A program made the translations under genes and the position numbers. Shown here piece after piece: positions 15,648 to 24,149 of a stretch of 34,567 nt of DNA; within the stretch, counting starts at the first letter, position 1; every line of letters starts with the position of its first letter. Origin of the DNA: an uncultured Bacteroidota bacterium (GTDB lineage: Bacteria; Bacteroidota; Bacteroidia; Chitinophagales; Saprospiraceae); the NCBI GenBank assembly GCA_937872515.1, contig CALMSX010000033.1, forward strand, positions 1-34,567, written 5' to 3'. The notes beneath the pieces are model-generated. The model searched no databases. It saw nothing but the letters and a program-made list of their open reading frames with translations, and was not told the DNA's origin.

Positions 15648-16469
15648 ATGCGCGCTTATAATTTGATTCTTTTGGCTTTGCTGGCTGTTGTGTGGACTTC
15701 GTGTACAGAAGAAGGCGTAATGATTCCTCCTTTTGAAGAACCAGACTCTAAGCGGGTTGTTTTGTTGGAAGACCTTACCGGAGTGCAGTGTCCCAACTGT
15801 CCCAAAGGGGCAGCGGCCATCGAAGACATCCTTACCCGACTGCCCAACAACGTGGTTGCCGTAGGCGTGCACGGCAATTTTTTGACCAAGCCCCTTCCTG
15901 AAAGTAAATATGATTTTCGCACTGCCAAGTCCATTGCACTTGAAGAATTCCTCAAACCGTTTTTGGGCAAACCATCAGCCCACATCAATCGAAAGTATTT
16001 TCAGGATGAGCTGTACATCGCCGTTGATGCCACAGAACTTTGGCAGTCGTATGTAGAAAAGGAATTGAAGGCCCAGCATGTCATGGATTTGGCCATTGAA
16101 AAAACCTACGATGCCGCCAGCCGTCAATTGTCGGTTACCGTCAATGCAACACCCCTCATCAATGAAACGGGTACTTATAAAATCAGTGTTTATCTGACCG
16201 AAAGTGGCATTGTTGACTTGCAGGAAAACCAGGGCACCATCATTGAAGATTATGAACACAACCATGTTTTGAGGGATATGCTTACCAATGCTACCGGCGA
16301 TGATATTGCTACCTCTCTGGTAAAAAACAAGTTGTTGACACGTACCTATGCCTATACCCTTCCCGCTACTTTTAATGCCGCCAAGATGGAAATTGTGGCC
16401 ATGGTTTCCAGAAATACCGGAGATGACAAGTCGGTGCTTCAAGCCGCCGGGGTTAAAGTAACGGAATAA
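15648..16469 (+). CDS. Omp28-related lipoprotein with thioredoxin-like CPNC motif
   Basis: The 273-residue protein begins with a lipoprotein signal (MRAYNLILLALLAVVWTSCT, Cys19). The segment KRVVLLEDLTGVQCPNCPKG with C48 and C51 is the signature of the Omp28-related family, named after a Porphyromonas outer-membrane antigen. The N-terminal half is thioredoxin-like; the C-terminal half (about 150-273) is a beta-rich domain (LSVTVNATPLINETGTYKIS). It is probably anchored to the outer membrane and linked to the DUF6029 barrel through its operon position. A redox role is suggested by CPNC and the TlpA-like neighbour but is not established for the family. Confidence 0.85.
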   Translation: MRAYNLILLALLAVVWTSCTEEGVMIPPFEEPDSKRVVLLEDLTGVQCPNCPKGAAAIEDILTRLPNNVVAVGVHGNFLTKPLPESKYDFRTAKSIALEEFLKPFLGKPSAHINRKYFQDELYIAVDATELWQSYVEKELKAQHVMDLAIEKTYDAASRQLSVTVNATPLINETGTYKISVYLTESGIVDLQENQGTIIEDYEHNHVLRDMLTNATGDDIATSLVKNKLLTRTYAYTLPATFNAAKMEIVAMVSRNTGDDKSVLQAAGVKVTE

Positions 16470-16511
16470 TTAAATATTAAGCATTTTTTAAGGTGTTGTG
16501 ACTGTTCTCTC

Positions 16512-16542
16512 TTTGGCATCGTCGCTATATTAAGTACTTTTG
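16512..16542 (+). promoter_or_regulatory. Consensus promoter of the haloperoxidase-like gene
   Basis: TTTG at 16512-16515 is separated by exactly 19 bases from TACTTTTG (16535-16542). Both elements match the Bacteroidota consensus perfectly. The GTG start follows 21 bases downstream. Confidence 0.75.
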
Positions 16543-16563
16543 TAGCTACCAATCTTTCAACAA

Positions 16564-17892
16564 GTGAGACAGCTCATTCTATTTATTGCATTTTTTTCTT
16601 TGATTGTCTTTTCGTGCAAACAAGACAATTCTGACTATAAAAAATCAATGGCCCAGCCCATGTGGTTGCACGATGTGATGGGAGCCTATACCAATATTCT
16701 GGTTCACGACATTTTTTCTCCTCCCGTTGCCAGCAGAAACTATGCCTATACCTCCATTGCTGCCTATGAAGCCGCTCGCCACCTCAACCCCAACTTTGTT
16801 TCACTCGGTGGCCAGCTCAACGGCTTGAGTGCAGTGCCCGAACCTGAAAAAGGGTTGGAATATTGTTATGAGTTGGCGGCTATCAAAGCCATGCTGACCA
16901 CGGGTAAAAAATTTATTTTTTCAGAAAACGATTTTACGGCCTTTGAAAAATCAATGATGGAAAAAGTAGATCAACTCCACATACCCAAAGAAGTGCATGA
17001 CAGATCAATTGCCTATGGAGAGGCCGTTGCCAAACACATTATGGCCTGGGCAGATGGTGATAATTACAAACAATCCCGCTCTTTTTCAAAATTTACCATC
17101 GACCTTAAAAATCCTTCGCGCTGGCGAACCACCCCGCCTGCATTTATGGATGCCATTGAGCCCCACTGGAATCAGATCCGGCCTATGTCATTGGATTCAG
17201 CCGGACAATACAAACCCATTCCGCACACACCCTTCGATACTACTGCCAACAGCCCTTTTATGAAAGAGGCCATGGAGGTGTACAATACCGGAAAAAACCT
17301 TACCGAAGAACAAAACCTAATAGCCAATTACTGGGATTGCAACCCATATAAACTCAATGTTACAGGCCACGCCATGCACGCCACCAAAAAAATCACCCCG
17401 GGTGGACACTGGATGAGCATCACCCGTATTGCCGGCATCAAGGCGAATTCTGACTTTGTAACTACAGCCTATTCTTATGCCATCACTTCCATTGCCTTGT
17501 TCGATGGATTCATCTCCTGTTGGGATGAAAAATTCCGCTCCAACCTCATTCGCCCTGAGAGTGTGATCAACCAATACATCGACGAAGATTGGCAGCCCTT
17601 GTTGCAAACCCCTCCCTTTCCTGAATATACCAGTGGACACAGCGTAATTTCTGCTGCCTCTGCCGTTGCCCTTGCCTCGGTTTATGGCGAAAACTTTGCC
17701 TTTACCGACAGTACTGAGGTGCGTTTTGGCCTGCCTGTAAGGGAGTTTCCTTCTTTTGAAGCCGCCTGCCAGGAAGCTGCCATCAGCCGACTTTACGGGG
17801 GTATCCACTACCAGCCTGCCATCACCAATGGGGTCGAACAGGGTAAAAAAATTGGCAACCATATTTTAAACACCATTAGGTTCAAAAAATAA
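16564..17892 (+). CDS. Vanadium haloperoxidase / PAP2-type lipoprotein
   Basis: The 442-residue protein starts at GTG with a lipoprotein signal (MRQLILFIAFFSLIVFSCKQ, Cys18). It carries the three PAP2/vanadium-haloperoxidase motifs: K323-x6-R330-P331, S357-G358-H359 in FPEYTSGHSV, and S408-R409-x5-H415 in SRLYGGIHY. The N-terminal helical part (YAYTSIAAYEAARHL) is typical of the bacterial vanadium-dependent haloperoxidase-like group. The fold serves either vanadate-dependent halide oxidation or acid phosphatase activity, and these motifs alone do not decide. The start is supported by the consensus promoter at 16512-16542. It stands alone between the Omp28-like operon and a convergent nucleotidyltransferase gene. 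Confidence 0.88.
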   Translation: MRQLILFIAFFSLIVFSCKQDNSDYKKSMAQPMWLHDVMGAYTNILVHDIFSPPVASRNYAYTSIAAYEAARHLNPNFVSLGGQLNGLSAVPEPEKGLEYCYELAAIKAMLTTGKKFIFSENDFTAFEKSMMEKVDQLHIPKEVHDRSIAYGEAVAKHIMAWADGDNYKQSRSFSKFTIDLKNPSRWRTTPPAFMDAIEPHWNQIRPMSLDSAGQYKPIPHTPFDTTANSPFMKEAMEVYNTGKNLTEEQNLIANYWDCNPYKLNVTGHAMHATKKITPGGHWMSITRIAGIKANSDFVTTAYSYAITSIALFDGFISCWDEKFRSNLIRPESVINQYIDEDWQPLLQTPPFPEYTSGHSVISAASAVALASVYGENFAFTDSTEVRFGLPVREFPSFEAACQEAAISRLYGGIHYQPAITNGVEQGKKIGNHILNTIRFKK

Positions 17893-17927
17893 CACTGTTT
17901 ATTTTCCTGCTCCTTATTAAATGGTAA

Positions 17928-17951
17928 TAAACCTGCTTATTCGCGGGCTTT
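17928..17951. terminator. Possible bidirectional terminator between convergent genes
   Basis: CCTGC (17932-17936) and GCGGG (17943-17947) pair, with one G-U, around a six-base loop. A-rich and T-rich sequence flanks them. It lies between two convergent stop codons. The stem is short. Confidence 0.35.
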
Positions 17952-17990
17952 GACTTGTATACCTATCCCGTTTGATCTAATTTAGTCATT

Positions 17991-18737
17991 CTATGGATTG
18001 ACTTTTGCGATTTCTTCTTTTATCCATTGTAAAAACAATATAATTTCTGTCTCTGTACAGTCTTCGTTTTTTTTATCGTGCTTTTTCTTTAATGCCTTTT
18101 CAACCGTTTTGTTGCTCCGGTATTGTTTCTGAAACCAATGACCTCCTGCTGTCTTTGAATGAAAAACATTGGTTTTTATAAATGCCAACATTCTGCACGC
18201 ATTTAATACGGAATTACACCCTCCAGGGTCGTGGTAGCTATCCAGTATATGAACTTCGTGCCATGCCAATATTTCTAGGAATGATTTTACAATCATCGTT
18301 TTGGGAACCATGGCGGGCTTGACATCCTCCACTGAGTCATAAATTTTAATACCGCAGCACCGTGCAAGTTCTAAAAAAACCAACATCTCTTTGTTTGCTC
18401 CTCTTTGCCAACTTTGTTCAGGCCAGTTTTTTCCACTGGCATACCAAAATTCATAAGTAGGAATGGCTTTTAACCGCGTTGCTTCTTCTATGGTAATTAT
18501 CACTATATCGAGCCCTGCTGTCGGACAAGGAAGATTATTTACATTCAGGGCCTCTGCTAGCTGTACGTTTTCATTTTCGCTTAGTGTTCTGCTAACAATG
18601 GCCAGAACGTCAATATCACTTTCCTCACCACTAAAATCTCCCGTACAAAGCGACCCGATAACATAAACAGACATCAATTTTGAATCTAATAAAACATTGA
18701 GAACAGAAACCAGTCTCTTCAAATATTTGTCTGTCAT
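17991..18737 (-). CDS. AadA-like aminoglycoside nucleotidyltransferase family protein
   Basis: The 248-residue protein has a nucleotidyltransferase motif SVYVIGSLCTGDFSGEESDI followed by DVLAIV. The GS...DxD (DID) gives the metal-binding aspartates. The C-terminal helical domain contains NSVLNACRMLAFIKTNVFHS and KTAGGHWFQK, which align with the DUF4111 part of ANT(3'')/AadA-type adenylyltransferases (usual length about 260). I chose the ATG at 18737; a TTG at 18746 is also in frame. Chromosomal members can have other substrates, so resistance cannot be concluded. It stands alone, convergent with the haloperoxidase-like gene. A near-consensus -7 box (TATATTTA, 18767-18760) lies upstream. Confidence 0.75.
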   Translation of the reverse strand: MTDKYLKRLVSVLNVLLDSKLMSVYVIGSLCTGDFSGEESDIDVLAIVSRTLSENENVQLAEALNVNNLPCPTAGLDIVIITIEEATRLKAIPTYEFWYASGKNWPEQSWQRGANKEMLVFLELARCCGIKIYDSVEDVKPAMVPKTMIVKSFLEILAWHEVHILDSYHDPGGCNSVLNACRMLAFIKTNVFHSKTAGGHWFQKQYRSNKTVEKALKKKHDKKNEDCTETEIILFLQWIKEEIAKVNP

Positions 18738-18767
18738 CACCTCCAACTGAATATTGCCCTAAATATA

Positions 18768-19108
18768 TCTTTTTCTTTGTAGGCGACCCGTTTATTTGAA
18801 AAGAAAAGAACTTTTCTTGCAAAGGATTAAAACAAAACAATTTGTCGGTCTGGTTTGCCTTTTAAATAGGTTGTTTGTGTCATAATTACCAAAAGTATTC
18901 CTTTGTTTCTTTTTAATTAGCCATTCTGGTGAACTCAATTTCGATTAAAATATGAAAAAATTGAATACTATTTGGGTTGTTTTCGTTGCCAACGCGCTAC
19001 TGTGATTCCTAAAATGCGATGTGTTGGACCTGCTGCATCAAGCCCATTTGTCTCATAATTGCCTGACTAATTTATCTGAAAGCAGCCACCTGATTTGTTA
19101 CCTTTTTA
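18768..19108. other. Intergenic stretch without recognised gene
   Basis: About 340 bases between the nucleotidyltransferase and pyrD promoters. I find no RNA gene or repeat. The only small frame of note (18952-19005) would encode a 17-residue hydrophobic peptide, MKKLNTIWVVFVANALL, which looks like the start of a signal peptide cut by a stop. It may be the remnant of a lost gene or chance. Confidence 0.5.
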
Positions 19109-19138
19109 TTTGAGACCGTTTAATTTTACCTATCTTGC
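19109..19138 (+). promoter_or_regulatory. Promoter of pyrD
   Basis: TTTG at 19109-19112, an 18-base spacer, then TATCTTGC (19131-19138), six of eight positions of TAnnTTTG. A transcript starting about seven bases later would exclude a TTG start at 19135 and favour the GTG at 19159. Confidence 0.45.
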
Positions 19139-19158
19139 ATCCAACCAATTTCAGTGCT

Positions 19159-20172
19159 GTGTATTCTTTGCTAAAGTTGTTTTTATTTCAAATGGATCCT
19201 GAAAAAGCCCATTACAGGATCATGGCTTTATTGGTCTTTATTGGCAAACTTCCTTTCGGCAGGTGGATGCTGCGCACTTGTTTTTCTATTAATAAAAATG
19301 AATATAAAAAGGAATGTTTAGGCCTGTCCTTCCCCAACGCAGTAGGCCTCGCAGCCGGCTTCGACAAAAATGGTGAATGGGTGGATGTGCTCGCCAACCT
19401 GGGCTTTGGGTTTATCGAAGTAGGCACCATCACACCCAGACCACAGCCCGGCAATCCCTTGCCCCGTCTATTCCGGCTCATCCCTCAAAGGGCCCTGATC
19501 AATCGAATGGGCTTTAACAACAAGGGAGTGGATGTTATGATCGAAAATCTGAAGAAGGTAAAAAATAAAAACATCATCATTGGCGGCAACATTGGAAAAA
19601 ACAAAGACACTTCCAACGAGGATGCTATACACGATTATGTAATAGGCTTTGAAAAATTGTATCCTTACGTGCATTACTTTGTGGTCAATGTTAGCTCTCC
19701 CAACACCCCGGGCTTGCGTGCGTTGCAGGACAAGGAGCCTTTGATGGCCATCATCGAAAAACTGGTAAGTCTTCGTACCCACCAACAGGTTTACAAACCC
19801 ATCCTATTAAAAATTGCCCCCGACCTGACCATTGGCCAACTAGACGACATTGCCTACATTGCCAATCATACCGGTCTGGATGGCCTGGTTTGCACCAATA
19901 CCACCCTTGATCGGGAAAAAGTAGCTCAAAATCCTTTGTCTACAGAAAGTGGTGGCCTTAGCGGTCAACCTGTATATGAAAAATCAAATGAGGTGCTGGC
20001 TTACCTTCGGCCCAAAACAAATAAAACAATAATAGGTGTGGGAGGTATTGCCTCAGTAGCTGATGCCCAGGAAAAAATGCGGTTGGGCGCAGATCTCATC
20101 CAGGTATACACCGGCTTTGTGTATGAGGGTCCGGGCCTGATCAAAAAACTGGTGAGGGGTTTGCAAAACTAG
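19159..20172 (+). CDS. pyrD: Dihydroorotate dehydrogenase (quinone), class 2
   Basis: The 337-residue enzyme oxidises dihydroorotate to orotate in pyrimidine synthesis, passing electrons to the quinone pool through FMN. The N-terminal amphipathic helix (YSLLKLFLFQMDPEKAHYRI) marks the membrane-associated class 2. Further marks are LGLSFPNAVGLAAGFDKNGE, VGTITPRPQPGNPLPRLFRL, NRMGFNNKG, VNVSSPNTPGLR with the class 2 catalytic Ser, LLKIAPD, and GVGGIASVADAQEKM followed by QVYTGFVYEGP. I chose GTG at 19159 because it gives the usual family length and start (E. coli PyrD has 336 residues) and lies downstream of the promoter. A TTG at 19135 would overlap the -7 box. Monocistronic by appearance. Confidence 0.96.
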   Translation: MYSLLKLFLFQMDPEKAHYRIMALLVFIGKLPFGRWMLRTCFSINKNEYKKECLGLSFPNAVGLAAGFDKNGEWVDVLANLGFGFIEVGTITPRPQPGNPLPRLFRLIPQRALINRMGFNNKGVDVMIENLKKVKNKNIIIGGNIGKNKDTSNEDAIHDYVIGFEKLYPYVHYFVVNVSSPNTPGLRALQDKEPLMAIIEKLVSLRTHQQVYKPILLKIAPDLTIGQLDDIAYIANHTGLDGLVCTNTTLDREKVAQNPLSTESGGLSGQPVYEKSNEVLAYLRPKTNKTIIGVGGIASVADAQEKMRLGADLIQVYTGFVYEGPGLIKKLVRGLQN

Positions 20173-20203
20173 CCCTCATCTTCCTGTCATCCATTGCAAT
20201 AAA

Positions 20204-20237
20204 TTGGCAAAAGGCTGAAAAATTGACCTTATCTTCG
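20204..20237 (+). promoter_or_regulatory. Possible promoter of the transporter gene
   Basis: TTGG (20204-20207) and TATCTTCG (20230-20237, seven of eight to TAnnTTTG) are 22 bases apart, slightly long. The ATG lies 28 bases downstream. Confidence 0.35.
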
Positions 20238-20265
20238 TGTTACTGTAATCAAATGCCTTTTACCC

Positions 20266-21891
20266 ATGGATATGCTGCTGGCTAAAAATCCCTTGTTGCT
20301 CCTCTTCCTGGTAGCCGCCATAGGCTTTCTGGTAGGTCGGGTCAAGGTCTTGGGTGCCAGCCTGGGTACCGCTGCTGTCTTGTTTGTGGGCCTCGGCTTT
20401 GGTATGTTTAACCCCGATTTTGAAGTGCCTTCGATCGTTTTTCAACTGGGCCTCATCCTCTTTGTTTACAGCGTGGGCATCAGTTCTGGTCCTGCCTTTT
20501 TTGAAACTTTTAAAAAGAACGGCTTTCGCGACATCGGCTTTGTTTTGTTTAGCTTGTTCCTTTCGGCCCTCTTTGCCGTTTTGATTTATTTTGGGCTTCA
20601 TCTCGACAAGGCTACCATTGTAGGGGTTTACTGTGGCAGCACCACCAACACACCCGCATTGGCCGGGGTAACGGACCTCATCAACCGATTGGGTGACGCG
20701 GAAAAGGGACAATGGGTCAAAGACCTGGTGGTAGGTTATACATATTCTTATCCCATGGGGGTGCTGGGCGTTATTCTGGTGATGAAATACACTGAAAAAT
20801 GGCTGAAGGTAGATTATGTGGCTGAAAAAAACAGTCTTCGAAAACAATATCCGGTAGATGAAGAAATTGCCGGTAAGGCCGTTGAAATTACCCATGAAGT
20901 TGCTGAAGACAAAACTTTGCGCGACCTGGTAAAAGAAATGGGCCTCGTCCTGGGCTTTGGCCGGGTCTACCAAAATGGCAAAGTAAGCATTGCCAACTGG
21001 GATACCCGCCTTCACAAAGGGGATATTCTCATGGTCATTGGTGGGGTCAATGACCTCAAAGCAGCCACCTCTTTTTTGGGCGTTGAGTCAGATGAAAACA
21101 TCCTCGACAATTATAGAAATTATGAGGTAAAAAGAATCTTTGTTTCGCAACCCGAAGTGGTGGGTCGAACCCTTTCATCGCTCAACCTTTCTGAAAAGTT
21201 TGATGCCGTAATCACCCGCATCCGAAGGGGAGACGTAGACATGCTCGCCCAATCTGATACCGTATTGGAAATTGGCGATCGCATCCGCTTTGTAGCCAGA
21301 AAACAAGACCTCAAAGCCCTGTCAAAGTTTTTTGGTGATTCTTACTACGAAAGCAGCAAGGTCAATCTTTTTTCATTTGGCCTGGGCATAGCCCTGGGTT
21401 TGCTCATCGGCACCTTTGAATTCCATCTTCCTGGTGGCCTGCAATTTAAACTGGGTTTTGCCGGAGGTCCATTGTTGGTGGGCCTGGTGATGAGTGCCTT
21501 AAGAAGAACAGGGCCCATTGTATGGACCCTGCCTTATTCTTCCAACATTACCCTGCGCCAGATCGGACTCACCCTGCTTTTGGCCGTGATAGGACTGGAG
21601 AGTGGTCACAGCTTTATGGAAAGCCTTTCACGCATCGATGGACTGACCATTTTTGGTGGTGGCGTTTTACTAAGCATGGTTACCGCTTTTGTCAGCATCA
21701 TCGTAGGGTACAAGTTGTTCAAGATCCCTTTTTCTGTCTTACTCGGTTTTATGAGCAATCAGCCCGCCATCCTAGAGTTTGCTACCGGCATGAGCAAAAA
21801 CAGACTGCCCCAGATAGGATACGCAATTATGTTTCCCATCTCTATGATCATGAAAATCCTGTATGCCCAGGTCTTGTTTTTATTGCTTTGA
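20266..21891 (+). CDS. AspT/YidE/YbjL-family transporter with two TrkA-C domains
   Basis: The 541-residue membrane protein has the duplicated layout of the aspartate:alanine exchanger family. The N-terminal helices (LLLLFLVAAIGFLVG, FQLGLILFVYSVGIS, and the motif GVYCGSTTNTPALAG) come first. A central cytoplasmic region of about residues 185-365 holds two TrkA-C (RCK_C) domains (GRVYQNGKVSIANWDTRLHK, then RRGDVDMLAQSDTVLEIGDR). A second helical half has FAGGPLLVGLVMSALRRTGP, TLLLAVIGLESG and GFMSNQPAILEFA. TrkA-C domains probably sense a ligand. The substrate cannot be told from sequence; AspT itself exchanges aspartate and alanine, while most homologues are unassigned. The stop is two bases from that of the convergent DUF975 gene. 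Confidence 0.9.
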   Translation: MDMLLAKNPLLLLFLVAAIGFLVGRVKVLGASLGTAAVLFVGLGFGMFNPDFEVPSIVFQLGLILFVYSVGISSGPAFFETFKKNGFRDIGFVLFSLFLSALFAVLIYFGLHLDKATIVGVYCGSTTNTPALAGVTDLINRLGDAEKGQWVKDLVVGYTYSYPMGVLGVILVMKYTEKWLKVDYVAEKNSLRKQYPVDEEIAGKAVEITHEVAEDKTLRDLVKEMGLVLGFGRVYQNGKVSIANWDTRLHKGDILMVIGGVNDLKAATSFLGVESDENILDNYRNYEVKRIFVSQPEVVGRTLSSLNLSEKFDAVITRIRRGDVDMLAQSDTVLEIGDRIRFVARKQDLKALSKFFGDSYYESSKVNLFSFGLGIALGLLIGTFEFHLPGGLQFKLGFAGGPLLVGLVMSALRRTGPIVWTLPYSSNITLRQIGLTLLLAVIGLESGHSFMESLSRIDGLTIFGGGVLLSMVTAFVSIIVGYKLFKIPFSVLLGFMSNQPAILEFATGMSKNRLPQIGYAIMFPISMIMKILYAQVLFLLL

Positions 21892-21893
21892 GT

Positions 21894-22493
21894 TTAGATA
21901 AACTCTTCTTCTCCCCTTTCTTTTTTCAGGTCGTCATAAAACTTTGCCATGGTTACCTGCATGTAGGGAAACAACCACAAATAGCCGATTCCGAGGGTAA
22001 GTATACACAGCAATGACAAGCCAAAGAAACGAAGCATCATGCGGAAGTACTTCATTTTATAGCCATCCATCATGCGCTTGCTTTCGTTTAATACCTCCAT
22101 CGGCCCTAAATGGGGTTGATCTGCCAGAATGTAATAACTCATGGCATAGGCAATGGCCCTTATTACTCCAGGAACAATTAAAAGAAGGGTAAATAAAAGA
22201 ACAATGATGGCCTGCAAATAATACAGTCCCAGAGCGGTTCCAAAATTTTTGAAGCCATTAAATATTTGCTCCAATCTGGCATCATCCTCCTCTCTTGCCA
22301 ATGAAAGGGCAAAGGTGGCATAACCCAGAAGCAGTGGGCCTACCATAAAAAGTGCTGCAATCTGACCCACAAACGGTATTGCCATCGTAGCACATACCAA
22401 AATATAAACGGCTGAAGCGCCTACGGCAAGTCCCCACTTTCCGGATAGTGAGGCCCGCGCCATTTTCATTAATTCTGCATTTGGTGTTCCCAT
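21894..22493 (-). CDS. DUF975-like integral membrane protein
   Basis: The 199-residue protein has an N-terminal amphipathic part (MGTPNAELMKMARASLSGKW) followed by several membrane helices (AVGASAVYILVCATMAIPFV, GQIAALFMVGPLLLGYATFA, LYYLQAIIVLLFTLLLIVPG, FFGLSLLCILTLGIGYLWLF). The GVIRAIAYAMSYYILADQP segment and the NESKRMMDGYKMKYF helix are typical of DUF975, whose function is unknown. I chose the ATG at 22493; the frame is open 14 codons further but those residues look like leader sequence. It ends two bases from the transporter stop, so the two genes share terminating sequence. Confidence 0.75.
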   Translation of the reverse strand: MGTPNAELMKMARASLSGKWGLAVGASAVYILVCATMAIPFVGQIAALFMVGPLLLGYATFALSLAREEDDARLEQIFNGFKNFGTALGLYYLQAIIVLLFTLLLIVPGVIRAIAYAMSYYILADQPHLGPMEVLNESKRMMDGYKMKYFRMMLRFFGLSLLCILTLGIGYLWLFPYMQVTMAKFYDDLKKERGEEEFI

Positions 22494-22644
22494 TTCGTTG
22501 CTATTGTTTTGATTTATCACACAATATACAAACAAACAATTATTACCAAATTAAAAAGCAAAATTTAATACTAAATGTGGTCTTATTATCCTCCCAAAAA
22601 GTGCATGTGCCCACCCTTTAAAAAGTTGTATCTCTGTTCCCTGA

Positions 22645-24018
22645 TCAGGCCCCGTGTCTCTTGATTTCTATACCCATAAAATTGCGGTACATTTCTATGG
22701 CGTAACCATCTGTCATGCCTGCTACGTAATCAACTATGTTCAGTGCGGTTTCGTAAGGGGTCTTGCCTACACCAAATTGTGCCGGCAACAGGTGCAGGGT
22801 TTTTCGGTCAAGAGCCGATTTTTCAGGGCATAAGGCGGCCGAGATATAAATATCCAGGATCTCAGATAGTACCTTGTAACCGGCTATTTCCACCTGTATA
22901 ACGGAGTGGTGGTCGTATATTTTTTCTACCGAAATGCGATTGACCTCTCTCAGGTTATGGCTTTGACTTACCGCATCGTCAATCAGGGTTTTGGTAAACC
23001 GGCCCTGCAGAATGTCATCGGCATTTTCCATAAACGACCTGCTGGCAGAGTTGACCATAGTGCTTATGGTCTTGGCCCTTAAGTAGGCTATTTTTTCGTT
23101 GGCATCTACCAAGCCTTTCAGTGTCTTCTTCACCTTCGAAGTGTCACCGTCGAGATCAGCTATCACACCCAGAAAAGCATCAGAAACTTCTGTCGTACTC
23201 ATGATGCCTATGCGGTGGGCATCTTCCATGTCAATGATGCGGTAACAAATGTCGTCTGCTGCCTCAACCAGGTACACAAAGGGATGGCGCAGGTAGGCGA
23301 TTTTTGAGGTAGTAGTGTCACGTTGCATGTGGGTGTGTTGCACCACTTCTTCAAACCGTTGCAGGTCAATGGCAAAGAAGCCATATTTTTTGCGGTGGGT
23401 GTGCTTTTTATCAACGGCCCCCGCCTCGCAGGGGTATTTTAATATAGATGCCAGGGTAGTGTAGGTAAGCTGCATGCCCATTTCTGCCTTGCCCTTGTAT
23501 CCGTGGGTCAGCAGGTGGAAGGCATTGGCGTTTCCTTCAAAATTGATGAGATCGGCCCATTGGGTCTCGTCAAACCAATCGATCAGGTGGCGATCGCCGA
23601 TCAATTTCTGGCTGTTTTGCAAAAAGTAGTTGGAAATGGCTTTTTCTCCGCTGTGACCAAAGGGTGGGTTGCCCACGTCGTGGGCCAAACACGCGGCAGC
23701 TACAACAGCAGAAAGATCGTACCGGTAAAAATTCTCTGCCCTGGCCAACTCAACCTTGCCGGCCAGCATCTCCCCGGTAATGGCACCCAGGCTCCTGCCT
23801 ACACTGGCCACCTCCAATGAATGGGTCAGCCGGTTGTGAACAAAGGTATTGCCCGGCAAAGGAAAGACCTGGGTCTTGTTTTGAAGCCTTCTGAAAGCAG
23901 AAGAAAAGATAAGCCGGTCGTAGTCGCGTTGAAAGTGAGTGCGGTGTAATTCGCCCGATGCAGATTTGCCGGGTCGGGACTCTGATATACAGCTTTCCCA
24001 GCTCAGGCTTTCAGACAT
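22645..24018 (-). CDS. dgt: Deoxyguanosinetriphosphate triphosphohydrolase (dGTPase)
   Basis: The 457-residue HD-domain enzyme hydrolyses dGTP to deoxyguanosine and triphosphate, affecting dNTP pools. The N-terminus FQRDYDRLIFSSAFRRLQNK and TQVFPLP is typical. The metal-binding HD site is visible as NRLTHSLEVASVGRS and AACLAHDVGNPPFGHSGEKA. The C-terminal helical region includes FVYLVEAADDICYRIIDMED. E. coli Dgt has 505 residues; this shorter form fits the group found in Bacteroidota. It is downstream of pdxA on the same strand (131 bases). Some dGTPases take part in phage defence, but nothing in the context points to that here. Confidence 0.92.
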   Translation of the reverse strand: MSESLSWESCISESRPGKSASGELHRTHFQRDYDRLIFSSAFRRLQNKTQVFPLPGNTFVHNRLTHSLEVASVGRSLGAITGEMLAGKVELARAENFYRYDLSAVVAAACLAHDVGNPPFGHSGEKAISNYFLQNSQKLIGDRHLIDWFDETQWADLINFEGNANAFHLLTHGYKGKAEMGMQLTYTTLASILKYPCEAGAVDKKHTHRKKYGFFAIDLQRFEEVVQHTHMQRDTTTSKIAYLRHPFVYLVEAADDICYRIIDMEDAHRIGIMSTTEVSDAFLGVIADLDGDTSKVKKTLKGLVDANEKIAYLRAKTISTMVNSASRSFMENADDILQGRFTKTLIDDAVSQSHNLREVNRISVEKIYDHHSVIQVEIAGYKVLSEILDIYISAALCPEKSALDRKTLHLLPAQFGVGKTPYETALNIVDYVAGMTDGYAIEMYRNFMGIEIKRHGA

Positions 24019-24149
24019 ATCTCAAGATTTTGTGATGTATAGAGTTTTTTTATATATATTTGTGCCATAGAACTAACCTGAGAGGCTGTCAGACACAAGT
24101 ATTTTTTTGACCAATCCTGAAAAGAGGGAATGATAAGACAAGTGAACAA

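Noticed and set aside
18952..19005. Possible 17-residue leader peptide or small gene
   Set aside because: It has no promoter of its own and no attenuator-like structure before pyrD; kept only as a possible remnant in the intergenic entry.
20260..21015. Long minus-strand open frame (251 codons) opposite the transporter
   Set aside because: It is antisense to a clear membrane transporter and its product has no family features; a codon-bias shadow.
22645..24018. dGTPase as a phage-defence gene
   Set aside because: The neighbours (pdxA, FKBP, DUF975) are housekeeping or envelope genes and no defence gene is near.
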